From: Spirosoma validum | GTDB lineage: Bacteria; Bacteroidota; Bacteroidia; Cytophagales; Spirosomataceae | Assembly (NCBI RefSeq): GCF_014699035.1 | Contig: NZ_JACXAA010000013.1 | Coordinates: forward strand, 62,001-126,000 | Reading direction: 5' to 3' | Length of the DNA: 64,000 nt | Part shown: positions 41,450 to 51,107 of the stretch, piece after piece | How the letters are laid out: each line of letters starts with the position of its first letter | How positions within the stretch are numbered: position 1 is the stretch's first letter | Translations under genes and position numbers: made by a program | The notes under the pieces: generated by a model | Seen by the model: the letters and a program-made list of their open reading frames with translations, nothing else | Told to the model about the DNA's origin: nothing | Database searches by the model: none

Positions 41450-43516
41450 TTACTTTAGTTTTCGTAAATAATAATCTTCTCCCGGTACGATAACCGCATC
41501 GCGCATGGTTGTATCGGTGCCTAATCGTATGTCGCCGGGCTTAGGGGCAATAACGCTTTTATCAAAAAAAAGATAATCAGCATTTTCAGGAATAGGCCTC
41601 AGACCCTGCTCAAAAGGATTAATTGCAATGAGTTTTCTGGATAAGTTCGGGCCATAGAGTGGGTATTCGTAATCGTCGTTGATGGTACCAAGCGCTACAA
41701 CCGCATTTTCGGGGACTAGTTCATCGAAGCGCTTGTAAGGAACGTACGTATCCGGGCGGCCCAGCGTCATTTGCCGAATACGGTCTGCTTTAAACGCTGA
41801 TTGGAACGACCGTCCGTCCGGGGCTGTCCAGGCAAAGGGTAGTGCGCGCGTATTCAGGAAGATACACAACAGCGCAGAGAGGCAGCCCAACACCGTTACT
41901 AATCCTACGTAGCCTTTCCAGCTAACGCGTCCCGGATTTTCTACCGACACGCGGGAGTTGGTGAATAGTAACGCCAGAAACGTAATGCCAAACAAACCTG
42001 TTTCAATAAAGTAGCGGCCTTTGAACGGGTCGTAAGGGGCTGAGTAGGCGAGAGCGGCAAAGTGTAATCCCAGAGCTATGCCTAGAAAGATATGCGGTGT
42101 GGAGCGTACGTAACGGATTAGTACCAGAACTAGTAAGGGGAATACGAGCCCGAAGCCAAAAATGCCCCAATACGGATTTGCATTGTAGAACACAAACTTC
42201 CGGTCGAAAGCGAAAGGCTGAATGGAAAAATCTGTTTCTTCATCGAGCCGCATATGAAGTTTGTCCTCCAAAACTACCAGCGGCTCCCGCATAATATGGT
42301 TTAGTCTGGCTCCAATCGCGAGGTTCCGAATCCCATCTAAGTTGATGTGGTCATAGCCATAGCGCACTACGTTACGACTACCTTGCTCAAGTAAATTCGT
42401 TAACGATCCTGCCCGCTCAACCGACTGGTGCTTCAGTGCCGTTGGCGGACCAATGGGATGGCCAAATACTTCAATATTTTTAAGATAACCCGTCGGCAAC
42501 ATCCATAAGCAAACCCCTACAACGATGGCTGCTCCTAACCGCCACGTGCGCGCGAACGTAGTGGCCCAGGATGGTGATAGAAATACGGTATAAACCATGA
42601 TGGTAAATACCGACGGCAGCAATAGTGTAAACGTAATTTTATGTCCATACGCAATCCCGAACGCCATCCCCGCTAAATAAAGATAGCGGTTTGCCGACCG
42701 GTCTGTTGCCCGGAAACTGTGATAAGCGAACAGCATGTAGAGCAATATACTTAGGTAAGCTGTCAGCACAATATCGGTTTCAGTCGTAATCGACTGCATC
42801 AGAAAATCGGGGAGCAGCGCGTAGGCCAGTGCACAGAAGAAGCTGGCTGATAACTTGTTTTGTCCAATACGTTGGACGATACCGAATACGGATACAATAG
42901 CCGTCCAGTAACTCAGATGGTGAATAAACTTAAAGCCATTCTCAAAATGCCCGGTCATCAGAAAGGCATAAATCTGAAGCGTACAGACACTTTTCGGATA
43001 CGTGTCTATATTCCAGTTCGTACCGCCAAAATGCCGCATCGTGCCTCGCTGAATATACTGCATCACCCGATTCAGGTGACCAGTCATACTATCCCACTCA
43101 TTCGGGACGGTAAAAAAGACGGTCAGTAGATTCGTAATGGCAATGATAGCCAGCGTAATAAATAACGAAGAAAACAGGAAACGGCTATAGGTCGATAGCT
43201 GGCTGAACCACTCCCGAGCGGTACCCCATCGTTCGCGAACCAGTACCATAACGGAAAACCGGTCCTGGACTGGTAGAAGCCGTTTAAGAATCGCGTTAAG
43301 GACAGTCGACGTAATGAATACTGAACCTGCCCAGACGGGTGCGTTGGCTGTCTGGTACAGAGCCGAAAGGATAAAACCGGTGAGAATAACGCTGCCAGCG
43401 CCTAATAAAAAGGTGGTTAGCCACCATTCCGTTAACGACCGACGGCAGAGCTGCATCGACAGCCGCCCGACGTAACCAATAAATAGAAAAAGCGCGATGA
43501 GGTAGAAAATGGTCAT
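41450..43516 (-). CDS. Polytopic GT-C type glycosyltransferase-like membrane protein
   Basis: 688 aa, about 12 membrane helices, starting MTIFYLIALFLFIGYVGRLS. The first large loop contains VFFTVPNEWDSMTGHLNR with an Asp in the position of GT-C enzymes, and further VLPTGYLKNIEVFGHPIGPP. The C-terminal 130 residues are a soluble domain (RPDTYVPYKRFDELVPENAV). The family resembles GT39/GT83-type lipid-linked sugar transferases, by topology rather than by a firm signature. It could add a sugar from a lipid carrier in the periplasm. It lies in the polysaccharide run after the aminotransferase gene. Confidence 0.65.
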   Translation of the reverse strand: MTIFYLIALFLFIGYVGRLSMQLCRRSLTEWWLTTFLLGAGSVILTGFILSALYQTANAPVWAGSVFITSTVLNAILKRLLPVQDRFSVMVLVRERWGTAREWFSQLSTYSRFLFSSLFITLAIIAITNLLTVFFTVPNEWDSMTGHLNRVMQYIQRGTMRHFGGTNWNIDTYPKSVCTLQIYAFLMTGHFENGFKFIHHLSYWTAIVSVFGIVQRIGQNKLSASFFCALAYALLPDFLMQSITTETDIVLTAYLSILLYMLFAYHSFRATDRSANRYLYLAGMAFGIAYGHKITFTLLLPSVFTIMVYTVFLSPSWATTFARTWRLGAAIVVGVCLWMLPTGYLKNIEVFGHPIGPPTALKHQSVERAGSLTNLLEQGSRNVVRYGYDHINLDGIRNLAIGARLNHIMREPLVVLEDKLHMRLDEETDFSIQPFAFDRKFVFYNANPYWGIFGFGLVFPLLVLVLIRYVRSTPHIFLGIALGLHFAALAYSAPYDPFKGRYFIETGLFGITFLALLFTNSRVSVENPGRVSWKGYVGLVTVLGCLSALLCIFLNTRALPFAWTAPDGRSFQSAFKADRIRQMTLGRPDTYVPYKRFDELVPENAVVALGTINDDYEYPLYGPNLSRKLIAINPFEQGLRPIPENADYLFFDKSVIAPKPGDIRLGTDTTMRDAVIVPGEDYYLRKLK

Positions 43517-43596
43517 AAAGAACTACACCATGTGGACTGTTGCGAAGCAAAACGATTGCGTCGATAAGCCGCAGGAAATAGTAACGGGGGAATACT

Positions 43597-44706
43597 TTAT
43601 ACGTTTTCGCTAACGACGGCAATAGCCTCGTTCACAATCCCGCAAATTTGGTCAACCTGGGCTTCTGTCAGGTCAGGGTAAAGTGGTAGGCAAAGTACGC
43701 GGAGCGCTACATCTTCTGAAATGGGACAGGATTGCTCCTTTCCATTTCCTGAGGCAATGGCGAACGGCAACGTATTGAGCGAAGGATAAAAATACCGGCG
43801 TGGCGTAATGTTCTGAGCCTTCAGCGAATCCACGACACGTAACAACGTCTCCTCCGAGTCAAATACAATCGGATAGTAGGCGTAGTTATAATCAACGCCC
43901 GGTGTTAGCGAGGGGCGGGTAATTTTGCTGAAATCCAGTCGGTCGTTGTAATAACCAAACACCTGTTTACGAGCCGCAATCAATGCCGGTACTTTAGGCA
44001 GCACGCACAAACCCATAGCCGCATGAAACTCCGAATTTTTAGCATTGATGCCAATGCTGAAATAATCGTCATTCCGATGCCCAAAAGAGCGGTAGAAATG
44101 CAGTTTTTCCGCCAGAGCGTCATCATCGGTTACGATGCAACCACCTTCAACCGTATGAAAAACCTTGGTCGCGTGGAAACTACAGGTACTCAAATCCCCA
44201 TAACTCAAAATTGAGCGGTTGTTATACGTAGCACCAAATGTATGCGCGGCATCGTAAATCACTTTCAGCTTATATTTCTCAGCAATGGCCTGAATCTGTT
44301 CTATTTGACAGGCATTTCCATAGACATGCGTTGCCAGGATAGCCTGTGTATTTTCGGTAATAAGAGGCTCGATTTTATCCGGATCGATGTTATAATCGTC
44401 TGGACGAATGTCAGCGAAAATAGGTGTGCAACCTTCCCAAAGAAGGGCATTCGTGGTCGCTACGTAGGAGAAGGGGGTTGTAATAACTTCCTTTGTAATA
44501 TCTAACGCTTTAAGCGCCATCTGGAGAACGATAGTACCATTGGTACAGAATTTCAAGTGCTTCACGCCCAAAAATTCTTTCATCTGCATTTCCAATTCGC
44601 GCAGAAGTGGACCATCATTCGTTAAATGAACACGCTCCCAAATCCCTTTGAGGTAATTGGTGTACTCGTCCAGGTCTGGTAGATATGATTTCGTGACGTT
44701 AATCAT
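43597..44706 (-). CDS. DegT/DnrJ/EryC1/StrS aminotransferase
   Basis: 369 aa from the ATG at 44706 (MINVTKSYLPDLDEYTNYLK). PLP-fold family of sugar aminotransferases: VITTPFSYVATTNALLWEGC, then NIDPDKIEPLITENTQAILA, TFGATYNN and the Schiff-base Lys in CSFHATKVFHTVEGG. The family transfers an amino group from Glu to keto-sugar nucleotides, providing amino sugars. It is encoded beside an ABC exporter and the acetyltransferase, so the glycan probably contains an N-acylated amino-deoxy sugar, by inference. Confidence 0.9.
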   Translation of the reverse strand: MINVTKSYLPDLDEYTNYLKGIWERVHLTNDGPLLRELEMQMKEFLGVKHLKFCTNGTIVLQMALKALDITKEVITTPFSYVATTNALLWEGCTPIFADIRPDDYNIDPDKIEPLITENTQAILATHVYGNACQIEQIQAIAEKYKLKVIYDAAHTFGATYNNRSILSYGDLSTCSFHATKVFHTVEGGCIVTDDDALAEKLHFYRSFGHRNDDYFSIGINAKNSEFHAAMGLCVLPKVPALIAARKQVFGYYNDRLDFSKITRPSLTPGVDYNYAYYPIVFDSEETLLRVVDSLKAQNITPRRYFYPSLNTLPFAIASGNGKEQSCPISEDVALRVLCLPLYPDLTEAQVDQICGIVNEAIAVVSENV

Positions 44707-44790
44707 CAGTCGGTGAATAGTTAGTAGTGAACAGTCATTAACGAGTGTCAATAGGTGTTAATGAAAACCACTGTGGGTTTACTTACCTAT

Positions 44791-46050
44791 TTATTGCTCA
44801 CTAACAACGGGTTCCAGCATTTTCATCTGGAAAGGAAACTGCGGACGTACAAAGCCCGGCCATTTACCATACCAGGCAATGCCTTCGCGATAGTCTTCTA
44901 CGTCAAAGGTAATGCCTTCCTCCATAACATAAATCGGTGTGACCGTATCCTTGACAACCATAACCGAGATCGTATAGGAACCATCGTTCAGGAAATATCC
45001 CGGAATGGTACATTCACCCGCGATCAACCCTTTACCGTAGGGCTGCGACTGGGTGCCAATGTTAAAGATGCACTCACCCGTCAGCGAATTTAAATGCAGG
45101 CTTAAGTTCAAGTTGGCACGATCCATCAGATTCCAGAACTCAAATCGGACTGTAAACGATGTGCGAACGTCAATATGAGTCAGGTTGTCCTGGTAGTCTG
45201 GTGTCAGCTCAATATGACGGATACGGACCAGCTTGTTGCCAGGTGCTTCGTCCGGCGTGTCCCAATGACGCGTTAGCCGTGTCTTCGATACTTTACTCAA
45301 ATAGGAAGCAATGACCTGATTTGTCTCACCCTGTTCAATAAGTTGCCCCTTTTCAAAATACAGAGTCTTGTTACAGAGCGCTTGAACAGCCGTTAGATTA
45401 TGGCTAACAAAAATAACTGTCCGACCGCTGGCTGAGTTGTCCCGCATTTTTCCGAGACTTTTTTTCTGGAACTCGGCGTCACCTACAGCCAGTACCTCGT
45501 CAACGATCATAATTTCGGGATCAAGGTGGGCTGAGATAGCAAAGCCTAACCGAACATACATACCCGATGAATAGCGCTTAACCGGCGTATCCAGAAATTT
45601 TTCAACCCCTGCGAAAGCCACAATAGCATCAAATTGTTTCCGGATTTCACTACGGGTCATGCCCAGCAGTGAACCGTTGAGGTAGATATTTTCGCGGCCC
45701 GTCAATTCGGGGTGGAAACCTGTGCCCACTTCCAGTAAGCTAGCCACCCGCCCCCGGATACGTACCGTCCCCGTAGTTGGTTCAATAATCTTGCTCAAAA
45801 TTTTGAGCATCGTAGATTTTCCGGCTCCGTTGTGCCCAACAATACCTACGCGATCGCCCTGTTCAATTGAAAAATTGACGTCGCGAAGCGCCCAGAATTC
45901 CTCATGGGTAAGGCCATTCTGCTCTTTTTTACCCCCAAAAAGCGATCGGATATTTTCCGTAATCATATCACGGAGCGTAGTGCCGCCTTTGCCCTTTTGG
46001 TGGTCAATAATGTATTGCTTGCTTATATTCTCGACAGTAATGACAGACAT
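44791..46050 (-). CDS. wzt: Polysaccharide ABC transporter, ATP-binding protein (Wzt-like)
   Basis: 419 aa from the ATG at 46050; an ATG four codons upstream is also open. Walker A GIVGHNGAGKST near residue 70, Q-loop region ELTGRENIYLNGSLLGM, signature RYSSGMYVRLGFAISA, Walker B IMIVDEVLAVGD and H-loop FVSHNL. After about residue 255 a beta-rich C-terminal domain (RIRHIELTPDYQDNL, GTQSQPYGKGL) is the substrate-recognition domain of Wzt. It exports lipid-linked polysaccharide across the inner membrane together with the permease encoded next to it. Confidence 0.92.
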   Translation of the reverse strand: MSVITVENISKQYIIDHQKGKGGTTLRDMITENIRSLFGGKKEQNGLTHEEFWALRDVNFSIEQGDRVGIVGHNGAGKSTMLKILSKIIEPTTGTVRIRGRVASLLEVGTGFHPELTGRENIYLNGSLLGMTRSEIRKQFDAIVAFAGVEKFLDTPVKRYSSGMYVRLGFAISAHLDPEIMIVDEVLAVGDAEFQKKSLGKMRDNSASGRTVIFVSHNLTAVQALCNKTLYFEKGQLIEQGETNQVIASYLSKVSKTRLTRHWDTPDEAPGNKLVRIRHIELTPDYQDNLTHIDVRTSFTVRFEFWNLMDRANLNLSLHLNSLTGECIFNIGTQSQPYGKGLIAGECTIPGYFLNDGSYTISVMVVKDTVTPIYVMEEGITFDVEDYREGIAWYGKWPGFVRPQFPFQMKMLEPVVSEQ

Positions 46051-46134
46051 AGTAGAAGTCATCAGTCATTAGTTAATAGCTGTCAATTAAGTAAAGGGTT
46101 TACTATCTGTTGCAACTATTGACTAATGGCTATA

Positions 46135-46974
46135 TTAAATATCATCAACAAACGTATTTTCTCGTTTTCGAAAGAAAACGAGTGATAAGCTCAAACAAAC
46201 CGCAATCGTGATGACAGATGTCAGCAAACTCTCGGGATTGAAATAAGCTTTTTCTCCTAACAATGACCAGCGGAACCCATCAATTATACCCACCATTGGG
46301 TTTGCCCAATAGAAAGGCACCCACCACACATCGCCCTTTTCCGCAACGAGTCGGCTACTATAAGCAATAGGGCAGGCATAAAAACCAACCTGTACTAAAA
46401 ATGGAATTAGCTGACCTACATCCCGAAATCGCACATTAACAACGGCAAAGAACAACCCGAACGCAAAGGAAGCTAATATAGCAAGTAAAATAAAAAATGG
46501 TAAAAAGACCAAATGCCAGTCAGGCATGAATCGATACCAAATGGCCAATAAGACAAAGAGACCTAGCGAAACCAGAAAGTCGACAAAGCTTATGGCAATG
46601 GCGCTCAGGGGCATAATCAGCCGCGGAAAGTAAACTTTGCTAACCAGGTTGGCATTCAACGTAACGCTATTACTAATCTGGGTAAAGGCTGTTGAGAAGA
46701 ACGTCCAGATCGTAATACCGCCCAGTACCATTAGCGGATAAGGGATACCCGGATCGGCCGGTAATTTAGCAATCTTGCTGAAAACCAGTACCATAACCAT
46801 CATCGTCAGTAACGGACGAATAAGGCCCCAGGCTGTACCAAGCGCTGTTTGCTTATAACGTACTGAAATGTCGCGCATTGACAAGATGATCAGCAATTCG
46901 CGATTGCGCCACAAGTCCCGCCAGTAATGCCGCTCAGAACGACCAGGCTGAATAATTACTTCTTGCGTTTTCAA
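46135..46974 (-). CDS. wzm: Polysaccharide ABC transporter permease (Wzm-like)
   Basis: 279 aa, six membrane helices. Family landmarks: N-terminal ERHYWRDLWRNRELLIILSM, then RDISVRYKQTALGTAWGLIR, PGIPYPLMVLGGITIWTF, NLVSKVYFPRLIMPLSAIAI, and the late NPMVGIIDGFRWSLLG. It is the ABC-2-type permease partner of the downstream ATPase. The gene precedes the ATP-binding gene in the usual order with an 84-bp gap, which contains an imperfect hairpin (CATTAGT / ACTAATG). Confidence 0.9.
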   Translation of the reverse strand: MKTQEVIIQPGRSERHYWRDLWRNRELLIILSMRDISVRYKQTALGTAWGLIRPLLTMMVMVLVFSKIAKLPADPGIPYPLMVLGGITIWTFFSTAFTQISNSVTLNANLVSKVYFPRLIMPLSAIAISFVDFLVSLGLFVLLAIWYRFMPDWHLVFLPFFILLAILASFAFGLFFAVVNVRFRDVGQLIPFLVQVGFYACPIAYSSRLVAEKGDVWWVPFYWANPMVGIIDGFRWSLLGEKAYFNPESLLTSVITIAVCLSLSLVFFRKRENTFVDDI

Positions 46975-47088
46975 AAGTAGGTAGTGTGTTATATTGGGTC
47001 CGCCAGCGCAGACATTCAGTTAATCAACGAGTTATAACACACGTACATCAGGATGGTGGATTAACTCGTAGGTCAGTAGTAGTTTTTA

Positions 47089-48204
47089 TTACTCTTGCAT
47101 AATCGAGCGGAACGTCTCACGCAGGAAGATGACGACTATAGCCAGAACAAGACTTATGGCAATGCCAGCCTGCATACCAACCGTTGCCTTTACCTCTAAT
47201 GAAAGAGGAAAATAAATCGGCTTAATGATCGTAAACAGTGGAGTTTCCCGAATCAGCGAGAGCCGCATGTTATCTGCGCTTTGCAGTGCCGAATAATACA
47301 GCCCCTGTAAATAGGATGAACTACGGGTTAACTTACTTTCCTGTATCTTACCCTGCGCAACAACCATCTGCTGATTCTGGTCCATGTAGCGCGCCAGGGC
47401 ACTTTCAGTACCGGTCATTTTTCTGGCAAGCGAATCGACACGATCCTGAAGCATTTTATACATCTCCCGCGTCTTTTTCGTTTGTTTGCTCTGATAATCT
47501 TTTTCGATCGTTTGTAGGTGTTTTTGGATAAATGTAGCGGTCAACTGCTCATCTTCCATAAACCCACTTATATCGATAAATGAAGATTTACGTTCGGGCT
47601 GTTTGAGCGAAAACTCTGATGTGATCCGACCATAAATTGCAGCCATAGCCATCTGCTCCTGCTTGGTGTATTCAGTGGGAGTTTTGGCTCGATCAAAATA
47701 AAAGGAGCGCATTTTTTCGTCGTCCTCCCACTCCTTATCCCGAATTCCACTATGCCGGATGTAATAATTGACCAAAAGGGTGTCTTTACCATTGATGGTA
47801 TCATGCTGCATCAATGTTTTCTCCACGATCGGTCTTGATGTAGCATAAATCAGAAAGTTATCGCCGGTGAAGATATTGGCATCAGGAGCGCCACCACCCA
47901 GGCCAAAAGCACCAGCTAACTGACTTAGATCGCCAAGCCCACCACCTCCTCCGCTGGAACCTCCTCCGAGGTTAAACAGGATCGAGGCATTGTAAATAGG
48001 AGGCTTTTTATGGGTTAAGTCATAAATAAACCCAATCACTCCTCCCAAAATGACCATAGCGAGCAGTATTTTCCAGTTACGTTGAGCTATGTATTTTAAC
48101 TGAACGACACGCAGAAGAACTGATTTTGGAGAAATCTGATCCGGTGGTAGCGGTTGGTTCGTTACCAGGGGAGAGGCATTAGTTGTCAGGTTATTTGGGG
48201 TCAT
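47089..48204 (-). CDS. wzz: Wzz/GumC-type chain-length determinant
   Basis: 371 aa. A cytoplasmic N-terminus, then a first membrane helix (about residues 43-62, WKILLAMVILGGVIGFIYDL), a periplasmic part and a second helix near the C-terminus (about 344-366) with the Pro/Gly-containing end before it (FTIIKPIYFPLS). This is the Wzz fold. An unusual Gly-rich segment (GGGSSGGGGGLGDLSQLAGA) sits after the first helix. The periplasmic coiled coil spans about 215-320. It is co-transcribed with the SLBB exporter gene (13 bp apart). It should regulate glycan length or export coupling. Confidence 0.85.
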   Translation of the reverse strand: MTPNNLTTNASPLVTNQPLPPDQISPKSVLLRVVQLKYIAQRNWKILLAMVILGGVIGFIYDLTHKKPPIYNASILFNLGGGSSGGGGGLGDLSQLAGAFGLGGGAPDANIFTGDNFLIYATSRPIVEKTLMQHDTINGKDTLLVNYYIRHSGIRDKEWEDDEKMRSFYFDRAKTPTEYTKQEQMAMAAIYGRITSEFSLKQPERKSSFIDISGFMEDEQLTATFIQKHLQTIEKDYQSKQTKKTREMYKMLQDRVDSLARKMTGTESALARYMDQNQQMVVAQGKIQESKLTRSSSYLQGLYYSALQSADNMRLSLIRETPLFTIIKPIYFPLSLEVKATVGMQAGIAISLVLAIVVIFLRETFRSIMQE

Positions 48205-48217
48205 GTCCTGATGAAAT

Positions 48218-50887
48218 TTATCGTCCTACGCGACTTAAAGCAATAATTAAACCGATCACTGAAAGCAGCGACGATATTGTACCCGCTGTCGAACTTAAGA
48301 GTTGCTGAGGAGTAAGTGGTGTTGTGCTACGTCTCGGAACAATGACTTCTGAGCCGGGCTCTACCCGTGGGTAAATGTTAAAGAACATAAACTTCCGGGT
48401 TCGGTCAACTGATCCGTTTGCATAAACCACGAATGACCGACGACGCTGTGATCTGGTCGTGAAACCACCTGCATCGCCGATGTAATCCTGAAAGGTCTGT
48501 CCAGTCCGATACTTAACGGTTTTAGGTAACTGGACTTCACCCTGAACACGTACCGTTTCGAGCAATTTAGGAATACGCAGAATGTCATGCTCCTGCACCA
48601 GAATGTCTTCAGAAGAACCAGGGTTAGCTAAAATCTTCTTCAGGTTAATATCAATGGGTTCGAGCTTATTCGGCGAAATCTCTGATCGTTCAACAACAAC
48701 TTTCGTATCATTATCACCTACTTCATCAACAATAGCCTGTTTTCGTACGATTTCATCCTCGCTTAATGTTATGGCCCGAAGTAGCGTAGCCCCTTCTACG
48801 TAAGCAAAAGGGCTGAGTCCGCCTGCCTGATTTAACAGATCCGAAATCTTCTGGTCTTTTGTTTTGATTGGATAAAGGCCCGGAGTGATCACCTCGCCTT
48901 CTACACCCGCAAATGTTTGGATCTGATAATTTGGGGACCGACGTACTACAATCTGATCAAAAGGCGCCAGGACGAACTTGTTATCATCGGCATTGAGCGA
49001 TAAGTCCCGGTTAACGTTAAAAGTGAAAACCTCGGCTATTTGCGCCGTTTTCGAACTGGGGTCGGCATCTCTTTTTCGCCGTACAACCTCTACTTTGGAA
49101 GCGGCCGCTGATTCGCGCAGGCCTCCGGTTTTCAGCAGGGCATCATTCAGGGTCATATTGGCCATGTAAGCTATATCCTCAAGCGGTTTGTTGACCTCGC
49201 CTTGTACCGAAATACTGGCTGGTTCAGCTAGCTCAAACCGCGATGTGATAATGACCTGGTCCTCCCGCTGTAGTGGTAAATCAGGCTGCGTACCCGCCAG
49301 AATCGCATCCAGATTGACAGACAGTTGCTCCATGGCCAGATCTTCCCGAGTCCGGATAATGTTGATACGTCCCGTAAAGGCATCCCCTTTCAATCCTTCG
49401 GCGTTGGCAATAAGTTTCTTCAGCGTTGGATTATTGTCAAGTGAATATTCGCCTGGCCGATAAATAGCGCCTTCAATAGTGATTTTATTTTCAAAGCGAT
49501 CAAGAACCTGCTCAGCCGTAACGACGTCGCCATCGCGCAGAGCAAACGTTTTGAACTCGGGTGTCGTTACGTCTATAACCTTAAGTTCACGATCCGTTAC
49601 CCGGCGTACCTTCAGCCGATTTCGGTAGGCGTTGGCCGTGAAATCACCTGCGTAGAAGAGAAGCCGGTCAAGCGTTTCGCTGGGCAACATCTCGAAAATA
49701 TTGTTTCGCTTAACAGTTCCGTTGATTTCAACCCGTTCGCTAAAGGTTGTAAATCGGATATTGTCGTTATCCTGTAAGCGAAGATCATTCCGTTGAATAC
49801 CATTGAGCAGATAATCATATAAATCCAGGGCAGCCACTACGCGGTTGTTACGAATGAGCTGCACTTTCCGGTACGAACCAATATCGTTGGGTCCACCAGC
49901 CTGGTAAATGGCGTTCATCGCAGTCGATAGCGAGGATAACGTATACGTACCCGGACGAACGGCATCGCCCGTTACGGTTACCCGAATACTACGGATTTCA
50001 CCCAGTGACAATTCTAAGAACGTATTCTGGGGACCGTATGATGAATTTCGTAAGCCAGCGAATTTGGTGGACAAACGACTGGCCAAACGCGCTTTGGCCT
50101 GTTCAATCGTTAAGCCCGCTACCTGAATGGGGCCAATCCCTGACCCCTGCGCTACGTATACAGCGCCTTCAGGAGAAACTTTCTGCGTATAATCGACCTC
50201 CGAATATCCGTAAAGACGAATTCTCAACTCATCGCCTGGCCCGATAACGTAATTACGGGGCGTGGCCATGTTGGTATTCGGCTGAAACGTAGTTTTCATT
50301 GCCGGATCGTTAAAGAGCGAGTAGCCAAATACTTTCTGGCGAGCTTCTTCCCTTGCCCGATCTTCTTCACTTTTTACGTTTGTGTTACTGGTCTGCTGAT
50401 TCGGATCGGTTGGGTTGTTAGGGTCGTTAGCCTGATTTGGATTGTTCGGGTCTGCCGCTGTTGGATCTGCGTTAGACGCATTGCTCCGACCCGTTTGGCC
50501 ATTTGGCTGACCCTGGGTTTGCCCATTACGTTGATTATTGAGCTGATTCAGCTGTTGCTGGGCGTTAGCCGGTAAGTTACTGGGGTTAACGCCTGCTGGT
50601 AAGGTAACGCCCCGCCCGCTTTGCACAGCGCTGGGAGTCGTTGCACCGGAGCGAATGGCGCCGGGTGTTGTCACGGCCCCGCTACTGGGTGCCGTTGTTG
50701 CCCCACTACTGGGCGCTATAATCTGAGCCTGGGCGGTTAGTCCAACAGCAGAGAGTACTAAAACCGCAATACGTATGATAAACTGGCGTTTGAAGAAAGG
50801 TCTAATAAAAAGAAAAAAATTTAGCATTAAGATGTGAATATTTGGCGGATTTTGCATATTTTTAAGATGTCGTACGAAAAGAGCCAT
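48218..50887 (-). CDS. wza: Polysaccharide export outer-membrane protein (Wza-like, SLBB domains)
   Basis: 889 aa from the ATG at 50887; the ATG at 50827 (MLNFFLFIRPFFKRQF) is an equally possible start and gives the signal peptide ending TAQAQ. A low-complexity Gln/Asn/Pro/Thr-rich region of about 110 residues follows (NGQTQGQPNGQTGRSNAS). Then the Poly_export domain: NYVIGPGDELRIRLYGYSEV, VSPEGAVYVAQGSGIGPIQV, followed by several SLBB domains (VTVTGDAVRPGTYTLSS, ITIEGAIYRPGEYSL, VSVQGEVNKPLEDI, GVEGEVITPGLYPI, VRVQGEVQLPKTVKY). The protein is more than twice the length of E. coli Wza (about 380 aa). It forms the outer-membrane export channel. Confidence 0.88.
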   Translation of the reverse strand: MALFVRHLKNMQNPPNIHILMLNFFLFIRPFFKRQFIIRIAVLVLSAVGLTAQAQIIAPSSGATTAPSSGAVTTPGAIRSGATTPSAVQSGRGVTLPAGVNPSNLPANAQQQLNQLNNQRNGQTQGQPNGQTGRSNASNADPTAADPNNPNQANDPNNPTDPNQQTSNTNVKSEEDRAREEARQKVFGYSLFNDPAMKTTFQPNTNMATPRNYVIGPGDELRIRLYGYSEVDYTQKVSPEGAVYVAQGSGIGPIQVAGLTIEQAKARLASRLSTKFAGLRNSSYGPQNTFLELSLGEIRSIRVTVTGDAVRPGTYTLSSLSTAMNAIYQAGGPNDIGSYRKVQLIRNNRVVAALDLYDYLLNGIQRNDLRLQDNDNIRFTTFSERVEINGTVKRNNIFEMLPSETLDRLLFYAGDFTANAYRNRLKVRRVTDRELKVIDVTTPEFKTFALRDGDVVTAEQVLDRFENKITIEGAIYRPGEYSLDNNPTLKKLIANAEGLKGDAFTGRINIIRTREDLAMEQLSVNLDAILAGTQPDLPLQREDQVIITSRFELAEPASISVQGEVNKPLEDIAYMANMTLNDALLKTGGLRESAAASKVEVVRRKRDADPSSKTAQIAEVFTFNVNRDLSLNADDNKFVLAPFDQIVVRRSPNYQIQTFAGVEGEVITPGLYPIKTKDQKISDLLNQAGGLSPFAYVEGATLLRAITLSEDEIVRKQAIVDEVGDNDTKVVVERSEISPNKLEPIDINLKKILANPGSSEDILVQEHDILRIPKLLETVRVQGEVQLPKTVKYRTGQTFQDYIGDAGGFTTRSQRRRSFVVYANGSVDRTRKFMFFNIYPRVEPGSEVIVPRRSTTPLTPQQLLSSTAGTISSLLSVIGLIIALSRVGR

Positions 50888-51107
50888 GACAAAGATTAAC
50901 TTCTGTATCTAACGATCTATTGGCCTGTATAGTACACAGCGCAGTTCAGTCGGCAAAGTAAGTGAACTTTTGCTGGATTTTAAATAGTTTTTTGATCGAG
51001 CGGAACATTTCATGTTCTGATAACGTAAGGTATAACTTTTCTAATGTTGGTTTGACGCGGCTGTTCCATAGTACAGCCCGTTTTAGTTTTCTTGTTCACA
51101 AATTAGT

